Positions 27,006-34,738 of a DNA stretch of 64,000 nucleotides are shown here, piece after piece. Source of the stretch: Bacteroidetes bacterium HGW-Bacteroidetes-7 (GTDB lineage Bacteria; Bacteroidota; Bacteroidia; Bacteroidales; UBA932); NCBI GenBank assembly GCA_002842465.1, contig PHDA01000005.1, positions 1 to 64,000 on the forward strand. Direction: 5' to 3'. The position numbers and the translations under genes are program-made. Every line of letters begins with the position of its first letter. Position 1 is the stretch's first letter. The notes under the pieces are model-generated. The model was not told the origin of the DNA, did no database searches, and saw only the letters and a list, made by a program, of their open reading frames with translations.

Positions 27006-28376
27006 ATGGAAAAAATTTTAGTTATTGATGATGATAAAATAATCCGGAAACTGTTCAAAATTGCTCTCGTAAAGGCCGGATATATTGTTGTTGAGGCGGA
27101 AAACGGAAGCGACGGACTGTTACAGGTTCATTCAGAGAGACCCGACCTTATCATTACCGATTACCAGATGCCGGGAATGAATGGTCTGGAGGTTTTAGCT
27201 GAGGTGAGAAAATTAAAGTTCAGGGTTCCGGTAATAATGCTTACAGGTTTTGGGGACGTTGTGCTTACAATTAAGTCTATTCAACAAGGGGCATTTGAGT
27301 TTCTTGAAAAACCGGTTAAACCTGAGGTGTTACAATCAACTATAAGAAAGGCGCTCCTCTCTGTCAGTACAAGTAAGAACCTTACCGAGGTAGTAAGTAA
27401 AAATCTGCCCACTGAGGGAATGTTAGAGAGCAACATTCTTGTTGGCAAAGCTCAACAGATGAAGGAGATATTCAAAAATATCGGACTCATCTCAATGAAC
27501 AAGGTAAATGTTCTTATTCAGGGGGAGACAGGTACCGGTAAAGAACTTATTGCAAGACTAATTCACTACTCAGGAATAACATCAGATAAACCACTTGTGG
27601 TTGTAAACTGTAGCGCGCTTACTGAGACTCTGCTTGAAAGTGAATTATTTGGCCACGTAAAAGGTTCGTTTACAGATTCTATTAGAGACAAAAAGGGAAA
27701 ATTTGAACTCGCGGGAGATGGAACAATTTTCCTGGATGAGATTTCAGAAATTTCATTGAATACTCAGGTTAAGCTGCTTCGTGTTATTCAAGAGCTTGAG
27801 TTCGAAAAGGTGGGCGGAGAGCAACCAATTCCAATGAAGGCAAGAATTATTGCTGCCACAAACAAAAACCTTGAAGAGCTAATCAAACAGGGCAAATTTA
27901 GAGAGGATCTCTACTACAGATTAAAGGTATTTACTATTAACCTTCCATCCCTTAAAGAGAGAAAAGAGGATATCAATGACTTAGTTATTCACTTCCTTCA
28001 TAAACTTAATAAGAGGTTTAACCGTAATGTTACCAAGATTGGTGACGGCGTTATTGAATTGCTTCAGAAGCATGACTGGCCGGGTAATGTGCGAGAGCTG
28101 GAAAATGCTGTTCTTCAGGCTATTATTATGGCCAAAAATGATGTTTTAGAGAAAGAGCATATTATTCTTAATGATCGTGGAGGCTCCGAAGATGATAGTG
28201 AGATGCATGTTAATCAACTGCAGACGCTTTCGTTTGTCGAAAGGAACCACATAAAACGAGTTCTTGATTTAGTACGCTGGAATAAACTTGAAGCCTCAAG
28301 AATTCTTGATATCACAAGGCCAACCCTTAACGCAAAGATTGAGAAGTATAATCTGGCTCAGGGGCCTGTTGTATAA
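27006..28376 (+). CDS. NtrC-family sigma-54-dependent response regulator
   Basis: A 456-residue three-domain regulator. The receiver (1-120) has D8/D9, phospho-acceptor D52 in IITDYQMPG and K102. The AAA+ domain has Walker A GETGTGKE (173-180), Walker B IFLDEI (about 241-246) and the arginine-rich AATNKNLEELIKQGKFREDL. The sigma-54-contacting loop is GSFTDS (220-225) rather than GAFTGA. A Fis-type helix-turn-helix closes the protein (about 410-450, RVLDLVRWNKLEASRIL). It lies next to the chaperone-usher cluster and is the obvious candidate activator of the sigma-54-like promoter at 33788-33803. Its last 50 bases overlap the usher gene. Confidence 0.9.
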   Translation: MEKILVIDDDKIIRKLFKIALVKAGYIVVEAENGSDGLLQVHSERPDLIITDYQMPGMNGLEVLAEVRKLKFRVPVIMLTGFGDVVLTIKSIQQGAFEFLEKPVKPEVLQSTIRKALLSVSTSKNLTEVVSKNLPTEGMLESNILVGKAQQMKEIFKNIGLISMNKVNVLIQGETGTGKELIARLIHYSGITSDKPLVVVNCSALTETLLESELFGHVKGSFTDSIRDKKGKFELAGDGTIFLDEISEISLNTQVKLLRVIQELEFEKVGGEQPIPMKARIIAATNKNLEELIKQGKFREDLYYRLKVFTINLPSLKERKEDINDLVIHFLHKLNKRFNRNVTKIGDGVIELLQKHDWPGNVRELENAVLQAIIMAKNDVLEKEHIILNDRGGSEDDSEMHVNQLQTLSFVERNHIKRVLDLVRWNKLEASRILDITRPTLNAKIEKYNLAQGPVV

Positions 28377-31179
28377 CAGGTTTGACTGCAGTGTAACTAC
28401 TTATGTTTTCAGAGCCGGGTGTTGATCCCGGCTTTTTATTTTCCGTTTCACTATCTTCACTCTTTACTTGACTCTTTTCTGCCAACTTCTCATGATCGTT
28501 CTTAATATTAGCCTCAGCGCTCTCTAAGTTCTCTCCTTCGATCATTTCTCCTGCTTCAATGTTAGTGTTTTCTGAAATCGGCTGCTTGTCAATGTAGAAT
28601 TCAAGTCCGTCAACAAAATCACCCTCAAACGACTCCTCTATTTCAAATTCAATGATTCCCGGGGTTGCCTTCATGGCCAGTCTTCTCATCTGAGAAGTAT
28701 CAATTATTGCAATGTATTTGCCCGGTCTAAGGCCCATGTAGCTAAAGTAACCATCCTCCTCTGTGAGAGTACTGCTTACAAGGGTATAATCTCTCTTGAA
28801 TATGTTCACAATTACACGGCCCTGACCTCTATCCGAACCCTCTGCTCCCAGATATACCATGCCTGCAACCTCTCCCAAAATGTCAATAGGAACCTCAACA
28901 ACCTTGAGCTGATTTGGATCGGCGGTTACCGCAATTGTCTTGTTTCTTGTCTGCCATGCAATATTGTCAAAGTTGCTACCATAAAGAGTAAGAAGATATG
29001 TTGTGTATGGCTCCATATCAAAAATCCTTATAAGTGTATCCTTCTCGTGATACTCAACCCTTCCTCCACTAACATTCAGATTTAGTCCATTTACCTTTGG
29101 TTCACCTTTATCGCGCACTCCGTTTGCATTAAGATCAAGAAACGGATAGATTGTAATACCACCTTTGCCTACACTTGATCTCAGATGAGTCCCTATGAAC
29201 TTGGTTTTTGCATCTGCCATAATTGTACCGCTGGCAGTCTCTACAAATGTTGTTGTACCTCCTCCTCTGCGAACATTAATTCCTGCCTGTGCAAATTTGA
29301 AATCCCAACGGAAACCTACCTCAAAGCTTGTAAACTTTGATTTAAAGTTTTGTTCATATGCTAAATTGACTGTGCCTCTGTTTTTTATTCGCTTCTCCAA
29401 TGCTCCTCTTACTGAGACAAATTGTCCATCAGAGTAGTTAAACTGAGTCTGTGGCATTAGAATGTACCCTTTTGGCAATCTAAGTGAAAATGCAAGATTA
29501 CTGTAAACATCTGTCTTTGCAAAAGATGAGAATACAGCATTGGTTGTAAAATTGGTATTGATGCCCATAATTGGACCGGAGAACATAAGCTCAGCCGTAG
29601 TATATTCACTTTGAGCCGTTATAAATTGATTTACTGCCAGCCTTGAGTAGAGAGTTACGTTTTTGGTGCGGATTGGCGCGGTAACAGAAATTTTTCTCTC
29701 TTCAAGGTAACTGGTGTTGACTGCTTTTTGATTTTTGTCGTAAATTGTATAGTTTGCCTCAATTTGTAAATCTGAAGGTAGGCGATAATTTAACACACTT
29801 TTAATTCTCACTCCATGCATATACTCTCCTGAGAGCAAGAGATTGGCGCCAAGCCTTAATGACGAGCTTATAAATGGCATAAATTTGTCAGATTCAAGAT
29901 TGGAGAGATACTCAACACCCGCCCCAATTGTAATAAAGTCAGCAAGGCCATAATCAAAATTTACTCTTGAAAAGCGAGTAGATGAGGTATCCTCCAGAAT
30001 ACCTGCAGTTGCCTTGTACTCAAACTCTCCTGTAGGTAAAAAATTAAAGGGGATGCTAATGCTCTTCTCTTTAGATCTCTCTTCTCCCCAGGGCCCATAA
30101 AACTGAAGTTTGACATTGGTATATCCATAAATCAATGGAACGTCAAATGAGAAAAACCCCGAAGCGTCTGCCCTTTTGTAATCAACCAAAACATTATTTA
30201 CATACAGCTCAACTAACCAATCAGGTTCGGTCACATCACTTAGTGTATAGGTTCCGTATGAACGACGGTATGTTGTTGGTGAGTTCGAAAACTGAACACC
30301 AATAATAGATGAATTTAGTGTAGAAATGGCATCAGCAGATATTTTACCAACCATTGTCTGGCGCAGATATTTAAAATTATTATCAACAAATCGCCAAAAA
30401 TAATATTGATCTCTTTTTTCAAATGGAGCAGAGGGGTTATAATTAAGGTTAACATTTGTTTCGCCACCAAGTAAAACTGAACCCAAAGTGAGAGAGAGGC
30501 GGGTATCTGTTTTACCGTTAACAATCTGTGTAGAAGTAGCCATCCAGTCAGCCATACCAAAATGAAAAAGAGGATATTTGCGCTTTATGGTTGTATCAGC
30601 AACAATGTCTCCCCTGATTTGCCCTACGTTTCTTCTCATCTGTTCGAGCCTCATCTCTCGGATAACAGGTAATTCTACAGATGTATTTAACACCACAGAG
30701 AGGCTCCTGAAATTAAATGAGCAGTTAAGGTCAAAAACCTCACCAAAATAATTTGCCTTGAGGTAAAGAGTTGTCTCGGTCCTGATAAGATCACCGGGTT
30801 TAATCTGGGATGTTTTCTTATTATAGACAATGTTGTTGTTTATCCTGTCAATTGCATAAGTTGACTGTTGATTAACAAAAAAACCGGTTACTTGGTCAAA
30901 CCCTGCTTCATATTCAACTTTAATCTTTAAAAAGTTAAAAAGGTCAACAACTGAAATGTAAAGTTGGTCGTCTTTAATAAGTCCCGGAATATCTGCACCA
31001 CCAATACGTGGCACACTTAGAAAAACAATGATTTCGTCATAATCATCATTATTCTGGGCGATAAGATTTAACGGGAGAGTGATGCTAATTAATAAAAATA
31101 AAGTCGCAAAATATTTGATAGCTAAACCTTGCAACTTCCAACGAATATCTTTTGTTGTAAAGGTTTTCAGGCAGGCCAT
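28327..31179 (-). CDS. Usher-like outer-membrane protein (chaperone-usher pathway)
   Basis: A 950-residue protein with a signal peptide (about 18-42, ending LNLIAQ). The region VELYVNNVLVDYKRADASG, then FSFDVPLIYGYTNVKLQFYG and PWGEERSKEK matches the plug/middle-domain pattern of ushers. A long beta-strand-rich barrel region follows (about 370-650). The C-terminal part has FLDLNANGVRDKGEPKVNG (SdrD_B-like) and a second regulatory-like beta-sandwich (GEVAGMVYLG, ending LRPGKYIAII), as in CupB3-type archaic ushers. An acidic, low-complexity tail of about 90 residues is unusual. The role is inferred: assembly and export of the adjacent DUF4402 subunits. It is last in a minus-strand operon after the chaperone and tip-like subunit. 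Confidence 0.75.
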   Translation of the reverse strand: MACLKTFTTKDIRWKLQGLAIKYFATLFLLISITLPLNLIAQNNDDYDEIIVFLSVPRIGGADIPGLIKDDQLYISVVDLFNFLKIKVEYEAGFDQVTGFFVNQQSTYAIDRINNNIVYNKKTSQIKPGDLIRTETTLYLKANYFGEVFDLNCSFNFRSLSVVLNTSVELPVIREMRLEQMRRNVGQIRGDIVADTTIKRKYPLFHFGMADWMATSTQIVNGKTDTRLSLTLGSVLLGGETNVNLNYNPSAPFEKRDQYYFWRFVDNNFKYLRQTMVGKISADAISTLNSSIIGVQFSNSPTTYRRSYGTYTLSDVTEPDWLVELYVNNVLVDYKRADASGFFSFDVPLIYGYTNVKLQFYGPWGEERSKEKSISIPFNFLPTGEFEYKATAGILEDTSSTRFSRVNFDYGLADFITIGAGVEYLSNLESDKFMPFISSSLRLGANLLLSGEYMHGVRIKSVLNYRLPSDLQIEANYTIYDKNQKAVNTSYLEERKISVTAPIRTKNVTLYSRLAVNQFITAQSEYTTAELMFSGPIMGINTNFTTNAVFSSFAKTDVYSNLAFSLRLPKGYILMPQTQFNYSDGQFVSVRGALEKRIKNRGTVNLAYEQNFKSKFTSFEVGFRWDFKFAQAGINVRRGGGTTTFVETASGTIMADAKTKFIGTHLRSSVGKGGITIYPFLDLNANGVRDKGEPKVNGLNLNVSGGRVEYHEKDTLIRIFDMEPYTTYLLTLYGSNFDNIAWQTRNKTIAVTADPNQLKVVEVPIDILGEVAGMVYLGAEGSDRGQGRVIVNIFKRDYTLVSSTLTEEDGYFSYMGLRPGKYIAIIDTSQMRRLAMKATPGIIEFEIEESFEGDFVDGLEFYIDKQPISENTNIEAGEMIEGENLESAEANIKNDHEKLAEKSQVKSEDSETENKKPGSTPGSENISSYTAVKPVIQQAPEPDYTSQSLR
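28413..28438 (+). terminator. Intrinsic terminator of the sigma-54 regulator, inside the usher gene
   Basis: A stem AGCCGGG / CCCGGCT (28413-28419 with 28427-28433) with a 7-base loop, followed by TTTTA on the plus strand. It lies 36 bases after the regulator stop, within sense codons of the convergent usher. There is no U-tract on the other strand, so the usher transcript should not be affected. Confidence 0.75.
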
Positions 31180-31209
31180 CTTTTTCTTAAAGTAGAGGTT
31201 GAAAATTAA

Positions 31210-31716
31210 CTATTGTTGAATTGCGGTAACGGTAAATGTGCCTGAATATTGCCCTGCTGGGTTAGCTGAAATGGTGCCTATAGTTAAGGTTCCACCAACG
31301 CTAACATCCCTGTTTCTACCGTTAGAATTATTAAGAGCAAATGGAGAAGATGGATTTGTAGCCGTAAAGGTCAAGCTTAGCGAGCCTCCCCCCCCGGTAC
31401 GAGTTAATGTAGTATTCGAAATGTTAATTGCTGTAATTGTTCTGTTTCCAGAAATTCTGATATTGAATATTGCCTGCTGAACAGTACTGCCCGATAATGC
31501 TATGACGGTTCCGGTGGTTGACCTTGCTCCGGTGTTGCTAACGGTAATAGTTCCACCGCTTGAACCCGGAGTGAAAGTTCCAAATAATAGAGGTTGATTA
31601 TATGTTATTGTTTGGGAGTACGCAGTGGTTTTGCCTATGATAAGAAACATAAACAGGAGGAAAAATTTTACATAAGTGCTAACATTATGTTTTGATAAAT
31701 TATAATTACAATTCAT
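31210..31716 (-). CDS. DUF4402 fibre subunit without donor strand, possible tip subunit
   Basis: A 168-residue protein with a signal peptide ending at AYSQ. The mature part starts directly with TITYNQPLLFGTFTPGSSGG, the first strand of DUF4402. The domain continues through SNTGARSTTGTV to PAGQYSGTFTVTAIQQ. Unlike the other three DUF4402 proteins of the cluster, almost no residues precede the LFGTF strand, so there is no N-terminal extension for donor-strand exchange. By analogy with chaperone-usher systems this suits a distal tip subunit. Its ATG overlaps the chaperone stop (ATGA) and the usher follows 30 bp later. Confidence 0.75.
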   Translation of the reverse strand: MNCNYNLSKHNVSTYVKFFLLFMFLIIGKTTAYSQTITYNQPLLFGTFTPGSSGGTITVSNTGARSTTGTVIALSGSTVQQAIFNIRISGNRTITAINISNTTLTRTGGGGSLSLTFTATNPSSPFALNNSNGRNRDVSVGGTLTIGTISANPAGQYSGTFTVTAIQQ

Positions 31717-32567
31717 TTCCGGTTTAATTCATACTCCATTTGAGCATATATTTCAGGTCTGGTTTCAGATTGAGCCGAGTAAGTAATCTTCAGTTTGCCG
31801 TTTTTATAATCAACAGATTTATCTGTTTTTAGTTCAATTAATACCCTTCTAAATGGATTTGGGGAATATACAGCTAACCCATTAAGAGCTCCGATTGGGG
31901 TCTCTTTACCATCGTTTGAAATATATGAAATTTTGATATCACCGTAAACAGACATTTTGCCAGTTCTGTTGATTTTAAATTCAATTATTTTTGTTGTGTC
32001 ACCTGAGTTGTGTAAGTTGACTTCAGAAAGATTGACCTTTGTGTCATTCTCTCCTATTCTTATAATAACAGGGATAGTTATTCCAAATATTGGAATAAGT
32101 TGAACATTTACTGAAGTTGTATCTGAACTTTGAGCTTCATCACCAAGAGCAATTAAATTTGGAACAGACCTAAAATAAACGTGAGATCTGTATTCCCCGG
32201 GAGCAAGCTTGTCTTGATTTGTTACCTGCATCCTTACTGATTGAGCCTCATTTGGACCAAGAGTCACTGAGCGTGGGAAAAACCTAATATTTTTATCTGC
32301 AAAATTTTGTCCAGGATCCGGCTCTGTAATTTCTGTAAAAGTCCCATCTTCATTCATTCTGTAGTGAAGCAAAGAGATATTGTACCTGGCGGTGTCAATA
32401 CCAGTGTTTGCCAAATTTAGCTCCATGACTCTTCTTGTTCCGTCAAAAACAATACGCCTTGGAGTTATGAGGAGGTTCCCTTGTGCGTAGGCACCGGTAT
32501 TATTAAAAAGCGATAAAATCGTAGAAATTACAACGAAAATACCAAATTTTGAAATTGTTTTAAACAT
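31713..32567 (-). CDS. PapD-like periplasmic fimbrial chaperone
   Basis: A 284-residue exported protein (signal peptide about 1-29, ending GAYAQG) with two Ig-like domains. Domain 1 reads LLITPRRIVFDGTRRVMELNLANTG in part (shown in two overlapping blocks: LLITPRRIVFDGTRR and VMELNLANTG). It continues with FFPRSVTLGPNEAQSVRMQV, the G1-strand region that donates a strand to subunits. LAPGEYRSHVYFRSV is the conserved chaperone block. It would fold DUF4402 subunits in the periplasm and hand them to the usher. It is larger than FimC (about 205 residues mature). A separate promoter-like box precedes it. Confidence 0.82.
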   Translation of the reverse strand: MFKTISKFGIFVVISTILSLFNNTGAYAQGNLLITPRRIVFDGTRRVMELNLANTGIDTARYNISLLHYRMNEDGTFTEITEPDPGQNFADKNIRFFPRSVTLGPNEAQSVRMQVTNQDKLAPGEYRSHVYFRSVPNLIALGDEAQSSDTTSVNVQLIPIFGITIPVIIRIGENDTKVNLSEVNLHNSGDTTKIIEFKINRTGKMSVYGDIKISYISNDGKETPIGALNGLAVYSPNPFRRVLIELKTDKSVDYKNGKLKITYSAQSETRPEIYAQMEYELNRK

Positions 32568-32610
32568 GAGTGCGGTTATTAAAAGTTTTATACACTAGGT
32601 AAAATATCAC

Positions 32611-32642
32611 CAAATATAATGAAAATTAATACAAAGTGTAAA
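32611..32642 (-). promoter_or_regulatory. Candidate housekeeping promoter for chaperone, tip and usher genes
   Basis: On the minus strand TTTA (32642-32639), a 20-base spacer, then TATATTTG (32618-32611), a perfect TAnnTTTG box. It sits in the 97-bp gap between the second subunit gene and the chaperone, giving a leader of roughly 37 bases. Confidence 0.42.
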
Positions 32643-32664
32643 ACATAAGCACTTTTGGAGCAAC

Positions 32665-33186
32665 TTAGTTATAAGAGAATGTTATCACGTAGGTTCCAGA
32701 ATACATGCCGACAGGATTGTCAACCATATTTCCCACTCGTAATGTTGCTCCGACATTCAATGTTAAGACCCCACTACTCGGTATTTTAATACTTGAACTA
32801 ACTGAGGGGATTGACTCCCAGTTTATAACTGTCATTGTCTTGCCATTTGTAATGTTCGTTAAAAGAACAGGTGCGGCAGGCAAATTTACAACAATAGAAA
32901 AATCAGGCTGACCTGACAAATTGAATGAAGCAGGATTATAAAGACCACCGCTTAGAGATACGCTCCCGGTAGAGGATCTTACCCCGTCTGGAGTTAGTCT
33001 GATTTCTCCTCCCGTGCTTTCAGGAGAGAAACGACCAAAATTAAGTGCTGAACCTTCTGTTGCTGCAAGAGCCTGTATAACCTCTGCGCTGGCGTGAGCT
33101 GTTACACTTACTTGTCCATAGACACTTAACGCTAACAACATTGTTATTAGCGTTAGTGTGATGGAGATTAAAAGACTCTTAATCAT
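32665..33186 (-). CDS. DUF4402 secreted fibre subunit
   Basis: A 173-residue protein with a signal peptide (about 1-24, ending SVYGQ). The N-terminal extension VSVTAHASAEVIQALAATE precedes the ALNFGRFSPESTGGEIRL strand, then come the SLSGGLYNPASFNLSGQ block and the C-terminal GMYSGTYVITFSYN. DUF4402 resembles the spore-coat-U type subunits exported by archaic chaperone-usher systems. The hydrophobic-alternating extension is suited to donor-strand exchange. It follows the first subunit gene by 19 bp, in the sigma-54-preceded unit. Confidence 0.8.
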   Translation of the reverse strand: MIKSLLISITLTLITMLLALSVYGQVSVTAHASAEVIQALAATEGSALNFGRFSPESTGGEIRLTPDGVRSSTGSVSLSGGLYNPASFNLSGQPDFSIVVNLPAAPVLLTNITNGKTMTVINWESIPSVSSSIKIPSSGVLTLNVGATLRVGNMVDNPVGMYSGTYVITFSYN

Positions 33187-33205
33187 ACTTTTTTAAATGG
33201 GTGTA

Positions 33206-33715
33206 CTAGTTGTATGCAACTGTTACGTTGAATGTAGATCCGCTAGTATATGTTCCGGCAGCTTGGTTCATACCAACACCCAAGGTTGCGCCAACATTAA
33301 GAGTTTGTTTACCTGTTCCGTCTAAAGTACCGGTTGTTGCAGGGTCACTTACAAATGTATTAACAGTCATTGTTCCTGTTCCGGCTCCACCGCTGTGTGT
33401 AATTGTTAGAGTAGTAGGTAGTGTAATTGCATAGGTATAATTGGCCTGTCCACTTACAGTAAAAGATGCTGCAGAAACTGAACCTGTTGTTGCTGGCAGA
33501 GTAACACCACCGCTTGGAGTTCTAACCCCGGCGGTAGAAAGAGCAACCGATCCGGCTACTCCGCTTGCATTTACATTGCCAAAATTCATGTTATCTACAA
33601 CGGCAATTGAAATTGGAGTAACAATTGTTGCCGAAGCGGTAGATTGAGCATAAGATACTACTGAGTAACCAACCATGGCTACGAATACAATTAGGATTTT
33701 TAGAGTTGTTTTCAT
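33206..33715 (-). CDS. DUF4402 secreted fibre subunit, first in operon
   Basis: A 169-residue protein with a signal peptide (about 1-23, ending VSYAQ). The N-terminal extension STASATIVTPISIAVVD leads into NMNFGNVNAS, followed by the DUF4402 core (STAGVRTPSGGV, SFTVSGQANYTYAITLP) and the terminal strand GSTFNVTVAYN. The mature protein is nearly free of charged residues, typical of a polymerising surface subunit. As the first gene behind the sigma-54-like promoter it is the best candidate for the major fibre subunit. Confidence 0.82.
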   Translation of the reverse strand: MKTTLKILIVFVAMVGYSVVSYAQSTASATIVTPISIAVVDNMNFGNVNASGVAGSVALSTAGVRTPSGGVTLPATTGSVSAASFTVSGQANYTYAITLPTTLTITHSGGAGTGTMTVNTFVSDPATTGTLDGTGKQTLNVGATLGVGMNQAAGTYTSGSTFNVTVAYN

Positions 33716-33787
33716 TTTTTATTAGTTTTTGTTTTTTAAGATTATATCTTGTTATTATTAAATATTGTCATTTTCTAAATCGTTTTA

Positions 33788-33803
33788 ATCAGAAAGCGTG
33801 CCA
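33788..33803 (-). promoter_or_regulatory. Sigma-54-like promoter upstream of the fibre-subunit genes
   Basis: The minus strand reads TGGCACGCTTTCTGAT. The -24 half TGGCACG is perfect. The -12 half is CTGAT where TTGCW is consensus, with correct GG-to-TG spacing but the conserved C replaced. The leader to ATG 33715 would be about 60 bases. The window also encodes an NtrC-type activator next to the same cluster. A TGTGTG-N8-CACACA inverted repeat lies 21 bp upstream. Confidence 0.55.
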
Positions 33804-33823
33804 TTTAATTGTTATGGATGTAA

Positions 33824-33843
33824 TGTGTGCAATTCGACACACA
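33824..33843. promoter_or_regulatory. Inverted repeat TGTGTG-N8-CACACA, possible activator site
   Basis: A 20-bp interrupted palindrome with perfect 6-bp arms immediately upstream of the sigma-54-like promoter, in the 331-bp gap 33716-34046. Fis-type dimers bind such sites, but the distance is shorter than for most sigma-54 enhancers. Confidence 0.35.
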
Positions 33844-33945
33844 AAACACAAGTATAAGCATAAGAAATACAGCTATATAGGTGTCATATAAATTATTGTT
33901 ACAAAAATGTTACGAAGACAAATAGTTGTATTTGCGGGGGGGAGG

Positions 33946-33978
33946 TAAAAAGAAAAAACTTTACGAAGTGTAAAGTTT
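33946..33978 (-). terminator. Intrinsic terminator of the outlying DUF4402 gene
   Basis: A perfect 9-bp stem AAACTTTAC / GTAAAGTTT (33956-33964 with 33970-33978) around GAAGT. On the minus strand it is followed by TTTCTTTTT. It lies 68 bases after the stop of the 34047-34517 gene and separates it from the main cluster. Confidence 0.75.
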
Positions 33979-34046
33979 TAAATAGAGTAAAGATTTTTAA
34001 CAAATGGTACTTTAGTGTTTGGATTTTTCTGATGACTTAATCTTTT

Positions 34047-34517
34047 TTAGTTGTAAGCAAGAATAATTGAATATGTTCCCTGGTAATTTCCGGATGCTTG
34101 CACCTGATTCAGGTTTGCGCTTCCATTTAGTTTAATGATTTGATTACCATTGGTTAAAACGCAACCATTATTTGTGGGTTTTGTCGGTGCAGGGTTAATG
34201 TTGAAATTGTTACCCGAAGTGTTAGACAAAGTAGCCTGAGAGATGATAAGGTTTAAACCTACATCTGATCCAGAGCTGATTTTAATCTCGCCCAAATTGA
34301 CATTTGAATGGTTATTTGCGCCTTCTATATATATATCTGAATCTAATCCCGGTGAATTTGATAACTCGAAGTTTGTAACAACTTGTGATTTTACACTTAC
34401 GGACTCAACTACCTCAGCAAAAACCCTACCAGTCACAGAAGTTTGACCAATAGCATAATCGGCTGTAAACAAACCGATTGTCATGATCAATATTGCTATT
34501 TTTAACGAGCTCTTCAT
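34047..34517 (-). CDS. Outlying DUF4402-like secreted subunit
   Basis: A 156-residue protein with a signal peptide (about 1-24, ending DYAIGQ). The N-terminal extension is TSVTGRVFAEVVESVSVKS, then VVTNFELSNS, and the terminal strand is GNYQGTYSIILAYN, matching the end of the other subunits. The core is more divergent than in the other three copies and contains a single cysteine (NNGCVLTNG). It has its own terminator and its upstream region lacks the sigma-54-like site, so it may be a minor or differently regulated subunit. Confidence 0.7.
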   Translation of the reverse strand: MKSSLKIAILIMTIGLFTADYAIGQTSVTGRVFAEVVESVSVKSQVVTNFELSNSPGLDSDIYIEGANNHSNVNLGEIKISSGSDVGLNLIISQATLSNTSGNNFNINPAPTKPTNNGCVLTNGNQIIKLNGSANLNQVQASGNYQGTYSIILAYN

Positions 34518-34738
34518 CTCTCATAAAACTTCTCTGAACAAATATATATATTAAAAACTTTACATGCAACAAATGGTAAATAAAATATTTACATAAAGTA
34601 AAATAAACATACATTCAGTTTGATTGTCTGCTCTTTAAATTTTCAAAAAAAATTATATTTATATCATTTATAATATCTGAATGTGCATTGCTGGCTTGTT
34701 TTTGCTATATTTATGGAAAATCTATATATCCTTATTCA

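Noticed and set aside
28364-28379. Small hairpin CCTGTT / AACAGG at the regulator stop
   Set aside because: Only 6 bp with no U-tract; the GC-rich hairpin at 28413 is the better terminator.
34555-34580. TTGCAT on the minus strand upstream of the fourth DUF4402 gene as a sigma-54 -12 element
   Set aside because: The corresponding -24 position has no GG.
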